Below are positions 6,880-15,688 of a DNA stretch of 53,015 nucleotides, in pieces (the stretch's first letter is position 1; every line of letters begins with the position of its first letter). Both the position numbers and the translations under genes were made by a program. This DNA comes from Verrucomicrobiota bacterium (GTDB lineage Bacteria > Verrucomicrobiota > Verrucomicrobiia > JAWXBN01), in assembly GCA_034440155.1 (NCBI GenBank), contig JAWXBN010000090.1:1-53015 (forward strand), in the 5' to 3' direction. The notes beneath the pieces were generated by a model, which saw nothing but the letters and a program-made list of their open reading frames with translations, did no database searches and was not told the origin of the DNA.

Positions 6880-7502
6880 TGCCTCCGACACTGGATTTCG
6901 AAAAGGTGGCCAGGTTCAAGGGCTACGTGCAAATTGCGGGAATCGATGAGGCCGGGCGCGGACCGTGGGCGGGACCGGTTTCTGCCGCAGCGGTGATCTT
7001 GCCTAGAGATTTTGCGCACGCGGTCCTGAATGACTCCAAACAACTCACCGAAAAAAAGCGGGAAATAATTTTTGAAGAGTTAATGGCGGACAAACAAATT
7101 CTTTGGGGCATCGGTTTAGCTAGCGCAGAAGAGATCGATTCCCTGAATATCCTCCGTGCCACCCATCTGGCTATGCAACGGGCTGTGGCGGATTTATGCA
7201 GCACCCCCGATTTCCTCCTCATTGATGGACGCCCAGTCAAAGGTTTCGCCATTCCCCAACAAGCCATCGTCAAAGGGGACGCCAAAAGTCTGTCAATCGC
7301 CGCCGCATCGATTCTGGCAAAAGTGACCCGAGACCGTTTGATGCTGGAAATCGGCCGGGAATTCCCTCAATATGGATTTGCAAAACACAAAGGATATGGA
7401 ACAGCCCAACACTCAAAAACCCTTCAAGAATTTGGTCCGTGTCCCGTTCACCGTAAAAGCTTCGCGCCTGTTCGCGCGGCTCTTGCTCAAAGACCCCTCT
7501 GA
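6879..7502 (+). CDS. rnhB: Ribonuclease HII
   Basis: 207 residues. RNase HII cleaves RNA in RNA-DNA hybrids and starts removal of single ribonucleotides from DNA. The catalytic motif AGIDEAGRGPWAGPV (D23, E24) is intact. Further matches are LNDSKQLTEKKRE, FLLIDGRPVKG with the third Asp, SIAAASILAKVTRDR with the fourth, and the C-terminal YGFAKHKGYGTAQH. The start overlaps the upstream stop codon. The last 130 bases overlap the yraN reading frame. In many bacteria rnhB-yraN directly follow trmD-rplS; here about 2.6 kb intervenes. Confidence 0.97.
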   Translation: MPPTLDFEKVARFKGYVQIAGIDEAGRGPWAGPVSAAAVILPRDFAHAVLNDSKQLTEKKREIIFEELMADKQILWGIGLASAEEIDSLNILRATHLAMQRAVADLCSTPDFLLIDGRPVKGFAIPQQAIVKGDAKSLSIAAASILAKVTRDRLMLEIGREFPQYGFAKHKGYGTAQHSKTLQEFGPCPVHRKSFAPVRAALAQRPL

Positions 7503-7881
7503 GACAAAGGCCATCGGTGATTTCGGTGAAGAGATGGCGGCCTATTATCTCAGGAAATACCACCGTTATAAAATCCTCGCCCGTCAATGGGAGGCTGAAC
7601 ACGGGGAAATCGACCTCCTCGCGCGTGACCGCGACACCCTCGTCTTTGTAGAGGTCAAAACCCGGGCTTCTGAAGATTTCGGCAGGGCTGCGGCAGCGGT
7701 CAATGCCCAAAAGCGGCGCAACCTCAGCCGTGCAGCACTCGAATACCTCCGCCGCCTCAATAAAAAGGATATATACTTCCGCTTTGATATCGTCGAGGTG
7801 GTCAAAGTCGAGGCACCGGAGACTTATGAATGCCGCCTGATTCAAAATGCATTTGAACTCAGCACACCTTATCGTTATTAA
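7372..7881 (+). CDS. yraN: YraN/UPF0102 family endonuclease-like protein
   Basis: 169 residues from the ATG at 7372. The conserved domain begins near residue 46 (KAIGDFGEEMAAYYL) and carries the restriction-endonuclease-like core EHGEIDLLARD and LVFVEVKTR, with the D-ExK arrangement of metal-dependent nucleases. Its biological role is poorly known. The first 43 codons overlap the end of rnhB in another frame. No ATG exists between the rnhB stop and the conserved domain, so either this long overlap is real or an internal start (ATG 7396 or a TTG near 7432) is used. A dapF gene follows after 14 bases. Confidence 0.86.
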   Translation: MDLQNTKDMEQPNTQKPFKNLVRVPFTVKASRLFARLLLKDPSETKAIGDFGEEMAAYYLRKYHRYKILARQWEAEHGEIDLLARDRDTLVFVEVKTRASEDFGRAAAAVNAQKRRNLSRAALEYLRRLNKKDIYFRFDIVEVVKVEAPETYECRLIQNAFELSTPYRY

Positions 7882-7895
7882 CTAGGGGATCACCT

Positions 7896-8705
7896 ATGAA
7901 AATTCCTTTTATCAAAATGAATGGCGCGGGTAATGACTTTGTCATGATCGATAACCGCGATCTGAAAACAAACCTGACCAAAACCCAGATCGAACACATC
8001 TGTGAGCGCCACCGAGGTGTCGGGGCGGACGGGCTCCTCGCTGTCGAACCCGCCCAAAAGGGGGGTAACTACCGTTTCCGTTATTATAATAGTGACGGCG
8101 GCGAAGCTGAAATGTGCGGCAATGGGGCGCGTTGTTTTGCGCGTTTCGCCCAGAGACTCTCTCCGGGAGCTAATCAACTGGCCTTTGAAACAATCGCCGG
8201 AATGATCCACGCTATTTTCGAAGGTACACTCGTCCGCTTGAATCTCAGTGATCCTAAAGGCTTTGAACTGAATAAAAAAATCAAGCTCTCCGACGGGGAA
8301 TTCCTCATCCATAACTGTAACACGGGAGTGCCCCATGCTGTACTGATCGTCGATGACGCTGACAAAGCCTATGTCGGTAAATACGGGGCGGAAATCCGTT
8401 ACCACGCTGATTATGCGCCCAAAGGCACCAATGTGAATTTTGTCCAAAAAACGGGGGAAGACTCGATCCGTGTCCGCACGTATGAGCGCGGGGTGGAAGG
8501 CGAAACCCTCGCCTGCGGGACCGGGGTGAGCGCCTCGGCGATTGTTGCTCATTACGTCCTCGGAACTAAGACCCCCGTCAAGGTAAAGGTGCAGGGTGGA
8601 GACACCCTCGAAGTCGATTTTACAGTGGAAAATGAGCAAATCTCGAGGGTTTTCCTCAAGGGGCCTGCGGATTTCACCTTCAGCGGTGAAATCGAGATTG
8701 AGTAG
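7896..8705 (+). CDS. dapF: Diaminopimelate epimerase
   Basis: 269 residues. DapF converts LL- to meso-diaminopimelate, the direct precursor of lysine and a peptidoglycan cross-link residue. Both catalytic cysteines are visible: C74 in EMCGNGARC and C207 in TLACGTGVSA. The opening FIKMNGAGNDFVMID is typical. A purine-rich AGGGGATCACCT stretch precedes the ATG. It stands at the head of dapF-dapA-dapB, three steps of the same pathway, so the genes form a lysine/peptidoglycan cluster. Confidence 0.97.
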   Translation: MKIPFIKMNGAGNDFVMIDNRDLKTNLTKTQIEHICERHRGVGADGLLAVEPAQKGGNYRFRYYNSDGGEAEMCGNGARCFARFAQRLSPGANQLAFETIAGMIHAIFEGTLVRLNLSDPKGFELNKKIKLSDGEFLIHNCNTGVPHAVLIVDDADKAYVGKYGAEIRYHADYAPKGTNVNFVQKTGEDSIRVRTYERGVEGETLACGTGVSASAIVAHYVLGTKTPVKVKVQGGDTLEVDFTVENEQISRVFLKGPADFTFSGEIEIE

Positions 8706-8787
8706 TGGACTCCCCGGAAATCACAAGCGGGGCGAGAATATCTTACGCGTGACAACCGGGGCAAATTGCTTTAGTTAAAAAACCACC

Positions 8788-9666
8788 ATGTTTAACGGTA
8801 CATACACAGCTTTAGTGACCCCCTTCCGGAATGGAAAAATCGACACACAGGCATTTGACAAGCTCATACAAGGGCAAATTGCAGGGGGCGTGGACGGGAT
8901 TGTGCCAGTCGGTACGACCGGTGAATCCCCCACCCTCGATCATGATGAACACATCGAGGTCATCCGATTGGCAAAGGAATACTCACGCGATAAGCTCAAG
9001 GTAATTGCCGGAACTGGAGCAAATTGCACCAAAGAAGCTATCGAGCTGACCCTGGCTGCCGAGGCCCTCGGCATCGACGGCACCTTGCAAGTGGCCCCCT
9101 ATTATAACAAGCCCAGCCAAGAGGGGCTTTACCAGCATTTTGCCGCAATCGCACGTGCGACGAAACTGCCGATCATCCTTTACAGTATTCCCGGACGTTG
9201 CGGGATCGAGATTTCAGTTGAAACCACTCTCCGCCTCGCCACAGACTTTAAAAATGTGGTTTGTATGAAGGAAGCCGGCGGGACACCCGAGCGCGTCAGT
9301 GCCCTGCGCCAAGCGGGACTCCCCGGAAACTTCACCATCCTGAGCGGAGACGATTCACAGACGCTTCCCTTTATGAGCGTCGGTGCTGTCGGTGTCATCA
9401 GCGTGGCCTCAAACCTGATTCCGTTGGAAGTCTCCAAAATGGTTCGGCTTTTTGCCCAAGGCGACCTCGATGCCGCGCGCAGATTGCACGAGCGGCTCTA
9501 CCCGGCATTCAAGGACCTTTTCATCGAGACAAATCCGGTTCCGATCAAGGCGGCCCTTGCGATCAAAGGCCTGATTGCCGAGGAGTACCGTCTGCCATTG
9601 GTCCCCATGTCCGCCGCTAACCGTGCTAAAATGGTGGAATCCCTTAAAAAAGCAGGTGCTTTATGA
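8788..9666 (+). CDS. dapA: 4-hydroxy-tetrahydrodipicolinate synthase
   Basis: 292 residues. DapA condenses pyruvate with aspartate semialdehyde, the first committed step to diaminopimelate and lysine. The Schiff-base lysine is K161 in VVCMKEAGG. GTTGESPTLDHDEH and the pyruvate-site PYYNKPSQEGLYQHF are intact. It lies in a probable operon between dapF and dapB and overlaps dapB by 4 bases (ATGA). Two copies of GCAAATTGC lie inside the gene, in two codon phases (8874 as Gln-Ile-Ala, 9019 as Ala-Asn-Cys), and a third sits just upstream at 8761. I saw no lysine riboswitch in the 82-base gap before the gene. Confidence 0.97.
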   Translation: MFNGTYTALVTPFRNGKIDTQAFDKLIQGQIAGGVDGIVPVGTTGESPTLDHDEHIEVIRLAKEYSRDKLKVIAGTGANCTKEAIELTLAAEALGIDGTLQVAPYYNKPSQEGLYQHFAAIARATKLPIILYSIPGRCGIEISVETTLRLATDFKNVVCMKEAGGTPERVSALRQAGLPGNFTILSGDDSQTLPFMSVGAVGVISVASNLIPLEVSKMVRLFAQGDLDAARRLHERLYPAFKDLFIETNPVPIKAALAIKGLIAEEYRLPLVPMSAANRAKMVESLKKAGAL

Positions 9667-10406
9667 GTGTGACAAATTTAATGATTGTCGGAGCCAAAGG
9701 TCGTATGGGCCAAATGCTCATCCAATGCGCCGGACAGGACAACGAACTCAAAGTCATCAAAGGGCTCGATATCGATAATCCCTCGTTTGATCCAGAGATC
9801 AAACAAGCACAGGCCGTTATTGAGTTCGCCCTCCACGATGCGACCACCCGGACCCTTGAGGCGTGTTTATCAAACAAAGTGCCCTTAGTCATTGGCACGA
9901 CCGGCCACTCGAAAGAGGTCCTCGCGCAAATTGCGGCAGCGGCAAAGCTCATCCCTATCGTTCATGCGAGCAATTATAGCCTAGGAATGAATGCCCTTTT
10001 TTACCTCGTCAAAAGGGCCGCCGAAATCCTCGGTAGCGACTATGATCAAGAAGTCATCGAGATGCATCACCGCATGAAAAAGGATGCCCCCAGTGGTTCA
10101 GCCCTCTCGCTGGCGAAAGTCCTCGCCGAAGTTAAAAAACAAGATCTTGAGAAACTTACCCGGCACGGCCGCGAGGGAATGCCGGGTGAACGTAGCCGCG
10201 ACGAAATCGGAATCCATGCTCTGCGCGGGGGTGACGTCGTCGGTGATCATACCGTCATGTTTGCCGGGATCGGTGAACGTGTGGAGCTCACCCATAAAGC
10301 CTCCAGCCGCGAGACATTCGCTCGTGGGGCTTTGCGTGCCGCGAAATGGGCCACGACCCAGACACCCGGCCTTTACGAAATGTCTGATGTCCTTGGTTTA
10401 AAGTGA
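9663..10406 (+). CDS. dapB: 4-hydroxy-tetrahydrodipicolinate reductase
   Basis: 247 residues, the usual length. DapB uses NAD(P)H to reduce the DapA product. The N-terminal nucleotide-binding loop MIVGAKGRMGQML and the catalytic EMHHRMKKDAPSGSALSLA segment are clear, as is the ASNYSLGMNALF stretch. Translational coupling to dapA is likely from the 4-base overlap. The C-terminus GLYEMSDVLGL matches the family end. Confidence 0.97.
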   Translation: MSVTNLMIVGAKGRMGQMLIQCAGQDNELKVIKGLDIDNPSFDPEIKQAQAVIEFALHDATTRTLEACLSNKVPLVIGTTGHSKEVLAQIAAAAKLIPIVHASNYSLGMNALFYLVKRAAEILGSDYDQEVIEMHHRMKKDAPSGSALSLAKVLAEVKKQDLEKLTRHGREGMPGERSRDEIGIHALRGGDVVGDHTVMFAGIGERVELTHKASSRETFARGALRAAKWATTQTPGLYEMSDVLGLK

Positions 10407-10410
10407 TTTT

Positions 10411-10917
10411 ATGATCCCCGTGGGCATCGCTCTTGGTTCAAACGTGGGGGATTCCGCGGGGAATATTGATAAGGCTTTTGAATGGCTCAAAACCCTTTCT
10501 TTGGATGGTACCCTCATCCCCTCGGGCCTCTACTTGTCCACCCCTGTGGAATGTGCACCCGGCACCCCCCTTTTTCTGAATGCTGTCTGCGAAATGAATG
10601 TCTCTGACCAGACCGATCCCCCCGGATTCCTCCGCAAATTGCAACAATACGAAATCCTGTGCGGACGACCCGCGATCCATGGGATCAACCAACCACGGAC
10701 TATCGACCTCGATATCATCTATTTCGGAAATAAACGGAGCAATTTGCGTGAACTGGTAATTCCCCACCCGCGTGCGCACACGAGGCAATTTGTACTGGAA
10801 CCGCTCGCCGAAATCCGGCCCCATCTGGTTCTACCCAGGCAAACAAAAACCGTTACCCGGTTGCTCAATGAATTGTCCGATAGAGACCCGCTCTTCAAAA
10901 AGATGTCCAGCCCATGA
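10411..10917 (+). CDS. folK: Hydroxymethyl-dihydropterin pyrophosphokinase
   Basis: 168 residues. HPPK transfers pyrophosphate from ATP to 6-hydroxymethyl-7,8-dihydropterin in folate synthesis. Hallmarks are VGIALGSNVGDSAGNI at the start, the middle GRPAIHGINQPRTIDLDIIYFG with the catalytic Asp pair, and LVIPHPRAHTRQFVLEPLAEI. The gene begins 4 bases after dapB. GCAAATTGC (10634) and its reverse complement (10739) both occur within about 110 bases of coding sequence. No other folate gene is adjacent. Confidence 0.96.
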   Translation: MIPVGIALGSNVGDSAGNIDKAFEWLKTLSLDGTLIPSGLYLSTPVECAPGTPLFLNAVCEMNVSDQTDPPGFLRKLQQYEILCGRPAIHGINQPRTIDLDIIYFGNKRSNLRELVIPHPRAHTRQFVLEPLAEIRPHLVLPRQTKTVTRLLNELSDRDPLFKKMSSP

Positions 10918-10960
10918 GAAACCTTTTCATTCTCCCTGGATTTGTCTAGGCTTTCAAATC

Positions 10961-11797
10961 GTGAATCAAGGCAGCCTGAAAACTTTTGGAATCGTCGCCG
11001 GCAGCGGGGTTTATCCCCGGTTAATGGCACGTGCGGCCCGCCATAATGGGGTCGAGAAGATAATCGTCGCAGCTTTCGAGAATGAAACCGACCCGCAAAT
11101 TGCTTCGTTTGTCGATGAGGTAATCTGGATGCGTGTGGGACAGCTGGGAAAACTATGCAAATCCTTTAAGAATGCCGGAGTGCAAGAATGTGCCATGGTC
11201 GGGGCTATCGGGCTCAAAAACCTCTTTGACCTCAGGCCGGATTTACGCTGCATCAAAGTCATAGCGAGCCTGAAGGAAAGGAATGCCGCGACACTTTTCG
11301 GGGCGGTCGCGGGTGAACTCGAAAAAGACGGCATCCATGTCGTCGAAGCGACACGTTTCCTCGATGACATGCTCCCGCACGCCGGACATATTGCCGGGCC
11401 CAAGCCCGATAAAAAGCAATTAGCGGATATCGCTTACGGTTCACAAGTCGCCAAACAAATCAGCGCGATGAATATTGGCCAATCGGTGGTTGTCCGCAAC
11501 GGGACAGTGCTTGCAGTCGAAGCCTATGAAAGCACCAGCGACACAATCATCCGGGGGGGTAAAGCAGGCAAAGAAAATGCCATTCTCGTGAAAGTCAGTA
11601 AACCCGGCCATGATTTCCGTTTTGATGTCCCTGTCATCGGGATTAAAACCCTGGAGATCGCCAAAGAGGCCCAAGTCAAAGTCATCGCCGTAGAGGCGAG
11701 AAAAACACTCCTGCTTGAGATCGAAGACCTGAAAGTTTTTGCTGACCGCCACAAAATCACCCTCTACGCTTTTGATCCGGAGCAGATTCCATCATGA
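10961..11797 (+). CDS. lpxI: UDP-2,3-diacylglucosamine pyrophosphatase LpxI
   Basis: 278 residues from a GTG start at 10961 (VNQGSLKTFGIVAGSGVYP). An in-frame ATG at 10772 would extend it backward through folK and is unlikely. LpxI hydrolyses UDP-2,3-diacylglucosamine to lipid X, replacing LpxH in many bacteria. Family segments are GIVAGSG, MVGAIGLKNLFDLRPDL, LEKDGIHVVEATRFLDDML and GQSVVVRNGTVLAVEAYEST, with the PGHDFRFDVPVIG C-terminal region. Its stop overlaps lpxB (ATGA), so two successive lipid A steps are translationally coupled. Confidence 0.94.
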   Translation: MNQGSLKTFGIVAGSGVYPRLMARAARHNGVEKIIVAAFENETDPQIASFVDEVIWMRVGQLGKLCKSFKNAGVQECAMVGAIGLKNLFDLRPDLRCIKVIASLKERNAATLFGAVAGELEKDGIHVVEATRFLDDMLPHAGHIAGPKPDKKQLADIAYGSQVAKQISAMNIGQSVVVRNGTVLAVEAYESTSDTIIRGGKAGKENAILVKVSKPGHDFRFDVPVIGIKTLEIAKEAQVKVIAVEARKTLLLEIEDLKVFADRHKITLYAFDPEQIPS

Positions 11798-12966
11798 AAG
11801 AAATCCAAGATCATTCAAAAATTTTTGTCATGGCCGGCGAGGCCAGCGGGGACGCAATCGCTGCCACAGTCATTGAGTGCCTTAAAACCCAACACCCCGG
11901 GATTGAAATATATGGGGCTGGCGGACAAAAATTAAAAGCTGCCGGACAAAAACAATGCCTCGACCTGACTCCCGATGCCGTGATGGGCGCCGCCGAGGTG
12001 ATCCTGAAGCTCCCGAAATTTTTTAGTTACTTCAAACAAATCGTGAAGGAAATTGAAAACACCCATCCCGATATCCTTTTACTGGTTGACTACCCGGGAT
12101 TCAATCTCCGCCTGGCAAAAGCGATAAGGAAAAAATCTCCTCAAATCAGGATTATCTACCTGATCTCGCCCAAAGCTTGGGCTTGGAAATCAGGACGTGC
12201 AAAAATACTCGAGAGAAATGTCGATCTCCTGATTTCAATATTCTCATTTGAAATGGATTGGTATCGCTGGAAATGCCCGAGCCTCAAAGTCGAATATGTC
12301 GGTCATCCTATGGTTGATGAACTCGAAAAGATCCAGGTTCCTGCCAACCGCGACCGGCATATCCTCGGGATTTTCCCCGGCAGCCGCCGTCGTGAAATCC
12401 AGCATATTCTGCCTCCCCTCTTGGATGCCGCCCGCAGGATCAAAGAAAGAAGTATCATTAATAAAATATTTATCGCCGCGCCAAATGAATTGGCCGCTGA
12501 ACAAGTCCGAGCAGTCATTCACTCACAGAGTGCCAAATATCCCACGGCGACCTATGATATTGTCACAGGGATGTCCCGTGAGGTGGCGGCCCAATCATTC
12601 GTCGGCATAGTCAAGTCGGGTACGATCACCGCCGAATGTGCTTATCTGGGACTGCCCATGGTGGTGGTTTATAAGGCCGGATTACTGGAGGCTTTCCTGA
12701 TGTGGATTTTTGTCAGGGTCAAATATTTCTCATTGGTGAACCTCATTGCTGGGCGCGAGGTCGTCCGGGAACTGGCCCAATTTTATGTCACTGGCCCGAA
12801 AGTCGCCCAAGAAACCCTGAAGCTGATCAATAACCTAAAAGCCAACCAAGAATGTGCCCGAGGACTCAGTGAAGTCCGTCAAAAGCTGGGTACTGCCGGT
12901 GCGGCTGGCCGGGCAGCAACATTAATTAATGAAGTTTTGAAAAAAGACGAACTTGCGTTATTGTGA
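11794..12966 (+). CDS. lpxB: Lipid-A-disaccharide synthase
   Basis: 390 residues. LpxB joins lipid X and UDP-diacylglucosamine into the tetraacyl disaccharide of lipid A at the inner membrane. Diagnostic stretches are FVMAGEASGDAIAA at the N-terminus, DYPGFNLRLAKAIRK, YLISPKAWAWKSGR, YVGHPMVDEL, GIFPGSRRREI and SGTITAECAYLGLPMVVVYKAG. Direct coupling to lpxI is as expected. Together they show a lipid-A-containing outer membrane. Confidence 0.97.
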   Translation: MKEIQDHSKIFVMAGEASGDAIAATVIECLKTQHPGIEIYGAGGQKLKAAGQKQCLDLTPDAVMGAAEVILKLPKFFSYFKQIVKEIENTHPDILLLVDYPGFNLRLAKAIRKKSPQIRIIYLISPKAWAWKSGRAKILERNVDLLISIFSFEMDWYRWKCPSLKVEYVGHPMVDELEKIQVPANRDRHILGIFPGSRRREIQHILPPLLDAARRIKERSIINKIFIAAPNELAAEQVRAVIHSQSAKYPTATYDIVTGMSREVAAQSFVGIVKSGTITAECAYLGLPMVVVYKAGLLEAFLMWIFVRVKYFSLVNLIAGREVVRELAQFYVTGPKVAQETLKLINNLKANQECARGLSEVRQKLGTAGAAGRAATLINEVLKKDELALL

Positions 12967-12970
12967 AGCC

Positions 12971-13195
12971 ATGTCGGATGTCTATCAACAACTCGGGGAG
13001 CTCTTGGATGTATTCGTCGGTGGAAAAACATTGCCGGAAGGAAAAAACATATCTGTTATCCTTCAGGAACTCGACCACATCAAAGATACGTGTCGTGAAG
13101 AGCTCGATCCACAAATGCTGCATTACCTTGACCGTCGCAGTTACGAAAAAGCTTTTGCCTACTTAAAAAATCCACAACTTCCCCACCGTCCATGA
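12971..13195 (+). CDS. Small conserved-looking protein of unknown function
   Basis: 74 residues from ATG 12971 (MSDVYQQLGELLDVFVGG), starting 4 bases after the lpxB stop; an in-frame start at 12953 would overlap lpxB. It is predicted mainly helical and charged, with no signal or membrane segment and no motif I recognise. The next gene's ATG overlaps its stop (13192-13195), so it is probably translated as part of the lpxI-lpxB transcript. Tight spacing on both sides is the main support. Confidence 0.65.
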   Translation: MSDVYQQLGELLDVFVGGKTLPEGKNISVILQELDHIKDTCREELDPQMLHYLDRRSYEKAFAYLKNPQLPHRP

Positions 13196-13965
13196 TATCC
13201 CCAATCAAAACGTGCCTTTTTATCTTCTTAATCACCTGCACCACACAGGTCTTTCCGGCGATTAACGAGTCTTCGATTCCAAAGGCCATGACCCCGGAGC
13301 TTTTCGAAGTATTCCCCATGGAAATCAAAGACGGGTATGTCGTCTTATCAAAAACGATCCTGCTCGGTGAACAAGGCATTATTCCGGCCGGGACAATCAT
13401 CCTGAATCTTCATGCCCCTGTCTTAAAAAATCAAAAAGATACACGCAGTTATGCTTCTGATGACAGGCTGAAAAACACTTTTACAAAAGGACGCGGATTA
13501 AGAAATGCCTACACAGACCTCACACCAGAGCAAAGGGCTGCTAACAAACGAACCTCCCAGACAGAATGGTTTGAAACGGAAGTTTTTGTCGAGGCCCTCC
13601 GATACGCCTCAAAAAATCCCCTCTCCTTGAGTTATGTGGATCCAGTAAAAAATACGATTGAAACAGCTCCATTGATGTTATTTGAAGGAATGTTCGTCGC
13701 AGAAGATGCCGGTAAAATCACCGTCTTGGCAATTGCCCAAAATGGCCGAGCGGCTCAGGCAGGTTTCTTGACCGGGGATATCATCACGACTTTGAATAAT
13801 AAGCCCCTGCCCAACGGAGTAAATTCTTTAGTGGAAGAATATTCTCTTCATAAAAAAATGTCCGGTACGCAGCAGGCTGAAATGATATTCAGTGTTAATC
13901 GAAAAGGGGAACAGATTAGCCATACGCTTAAAGCCCCTGTCTCATTGAATTCTAGTTTTTTCTAG
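13192..13965 (+). CDS. Exported protein with PDZ-like domain
   Basis: 257 residues with an N-terminal signal-like segment (CLFIFLITCTTQVFPA, cleavage near residue 24). The middle is rich in Lys, Thr and Arg and has no motif I know. Residues about 165-240 look like a PDZ fold: MLFEGMFVAEDAG, ITVLAIAQNGRAAQAGFLTGDIITTLNNKPL, then EMIFSVNRKGEQISHTL. PDZ domains bind C-terminal peptides and often regulate envelope proteases, but no protease domain is present here. It is probably a periplasmic scaffold or regulator. It ends convergently with the TatD gene, and the two stop codons share the tetranucleotide CTAG. Confidence 0.7.
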   Translation: MISPIKTCLFIFLITCTTQVFPAINESSIPKAMTPELFEVFPMEIKDGYVVLSKTILLGEQGIIPAGTIILNLHAPVLKNQKDTRSYASDDRLKNTFTKGRGLRNAYTDLTPEQRAANKRTSQTEWFETEVFVEALRYASKNPLSLSYVDPVKNTIETAPLMLFEGMFVAEDAGKITVLAIAQNGRAAQAGFLTGDIITTLNNKPLPNGVNSLVEEYSLHKKMSGTQQAEMIFSVNRKGEQISHTLKAPVSLNSSFF

Positions 13966-14780
13966 AAACGGAAAAAATCATAAGCATTTTGGGTGGTCAC
14001 CTTAGCGACTTCCTCAAGGTTTATCCCTTTGATTTCAGCAATCTTCTCTGCAACAAGACGGGTATGGGCCGGTTCACACCTTTTCCCGCGGAAAGGAACA
14101 GGAGCCAGGTACGGACAATCTGTCTCCACCATCATCGCCTCTAGGGGAAGGGCCTTGACGGTGTCCTGGATTTCTTTGGCATTTTTAAAGGTTACAATTC
14201 CAGTAAATGATACTAAGGAACCAATTTCAAGAATCTGCGCGGCCTCTGCGGCATTATTGACAAAACAGTGCCATACCCCGCGGACCTTCTCCTTATATTC
14301 AGTCATAATCCTCAGGCAATCGTCAAAAGCACTCCGTTGATGAACGACGACATTTAATCCCAGCTCCACAGCGAGATCGAGTTGCTGGCGAAATATCAGT
14401 TCTTGTTTGACCTTATAAGGATCATCCCGTTTTTTCTTTTCAGATTCGCTGGCGTCTGGACCAAGGGATTCACTCGGTAAATGGTAATAATCCAGGCCGG
14501 TTTCACCGATAGCGACTACTTTGGGTGCACGGGCTATTTCAAGCAGCGTTGCGATCACATTATCAGGGGCCTCCAAACAATCGGTCGGGTGCCAACCAAC
14601 GGCTGCGTAGACGCTTTCATAACGCGCTGCGAGGGCGACCGCCCCTTGGCTGGAAGTAGCCTTTGTCCCAATCGAAATGATTTTGGATATTCCTCTTTCA
14701 TTCGCTTGTGACAAAAGGATTTCGCGGTCATCATCAAAGGTAGCGTAATCCAAATGGGCATGTGTCTCAATGAGTTCCAT
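13962..14780 (-). CDS. TatD-family metal-dependent deoxyribonuclease
   Basis: 272 residues from ATG 14780, which has AAAGGTG just upstream; a GTG two codons earlier is also possible. The TatD metal ligands are recognisable: ETHAHLD near the start, GETGLDYYHL, VVHQRSAFDD, WHCFVNNAAEA and the late VETDCPYLAPVPFRGKRCEP. TatD enzymes are Mg-dependent 3'-5' DNases, implicated in DNA repair and quality control. An insertion between residues about 120 and 140 is Lys/Glu-rich. It stands alone on the minus strand and overlaps the convergent PDZ gene by 4 bases. Confidence 0.93.
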   Translation of the reverse strand: MELIETHAHLDYATFDDDREILLSQANERGISKIISIGTKATSSQGAVALAARYESVYAAVGWHPTDCLEAPDNVIATLLEIARAPKVVAIGETGLDYYHLPSESLGPDASESEKKKRDDPYKVKQELIFRQQLDLAVELGLNVVVHQRSAFDDCLRIMTEYKEKVRGVWHCFVNNAAEAAQILEIGSLVSFTGIVTFKNAKEIQDTVKALPLEAMMVETDCPYLAPVPFRGKRCEPAHTRLVAEKIAEIKGINLEEVAKVTTQNAYDFFRF

Positions 14781-14866
14781 AATCACCTTTATTCTTCGGC
14801 CTTCCAGAGTCTTTATTCAAGGCTATTTTCATCATGGCAGATTGATGCTATAGGATAAATACGGTT

Positions 14867-15427
14867 ATGGATCAAAAAAATAAATCCCTCAAAGGGGCAT
14901 TCCTCTTGGACAACGGGTCTTTAGCAGGGACTTTTTTTGCCCGCTCGGTTATTTTAATTTGTGAACACAATGAAAAAGGGGCTTACGGATTGATCGTGAA
15001 TAAATCGGTATCCACCACCATCGGCTCAGCCCTCGCCGCCGACCTTCCTCAAAAAACAAAAAACTCACCCCTTTTTATCGGCGGCCCGGTTCAGACAAAA
15101 TCCCTGAGCTTTCTCTATACCTCCTCGGAAGACTCTTTCCACTCTGTCATCAAGGGAGTGGACCTCGGGCATGATCTGGACGATTTGCAGGAGATATCTA
15201 GACAAGATGATCCTTTGTTCAAGGTGAAGATTTTTGCCGGTTATTCAGGATGGACTTCCGGGCAGCTGGAAAATGAAATCGAGAGGGACTCTTGGTTAAT
15301 CCTCCCATCAGATTCCAACCAGATTTATGAAGAGCCTCATGATACCTTATGGCAAGGTATGCTCCAAGCACTCGGATGGAAATACAAACTCATCGCTGAC
15401 TTTCCCGAGGATACTTCCTTAAATTAA
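14867..15427 (+). CDS. YqgE/AlgH family protein (UPF0301)
   Basis: 186 residues, normal for the family. Recognised by KGAFLLDNGSLAGTFFARSVILICEHNEKGAYGLIVNK (about 9-46 in two stretches), LFIGGPVQTKSLSFLY and FAGYSGWTSGQLENEIERDSWL. The biochemical role of the family is not settled; in pseudomonads AlgH influences alginate production. It is transcribed divergently from tatD with 86 bases between the starts. A tRNA gene follows. Confidence 0.93.
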   Translation: MDQKNKSLKGAFLLDNGSLAGTFFARSVILICEHNEKGAYGLIVNKSVSTTIGSALAADLPQKTKNSPLFIGGPVQTKSLSFLYTSSEDSFHSVIKGVDLGHDLDDLQEISRQDDPLFKVKIFAGYSGWTSGQLENEIERDSWLILPSDSNQIYEEPHDTLWQGMLQALGWKYKLIADFPEDTSLN

Positions 15428-15495
15428 ACTCCTCCCCCATGAGTTTTCTCTTGCACGGTTGAATAATGTTGAGTAAATCTTTTCATTCGTTTCAT

Positions 15496-15570
<75 letters not shown>

Positions 15571-15688
15571 CTTCTTCTGATTAGAATGCCTATTTACCAT
15601 TATATACAATACTAAATCGCTCTGACTTTATGCTGATTTAATAAAAATATCTATTGATAGTAATCTCTAACTATCATAATATGAATAA

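Noticed and set aside
8706-8787. Lysine riboswitch before dapA
   Set aside because: The gap is only 82 bases, too short for the element, and no conserved core was seen.
10772-10960. Longer start for lpxI
   Set aside because: It would run backward through folK in another frame; the family N-terminus (FGIVAGSG) begins just after the GTG at 10961.
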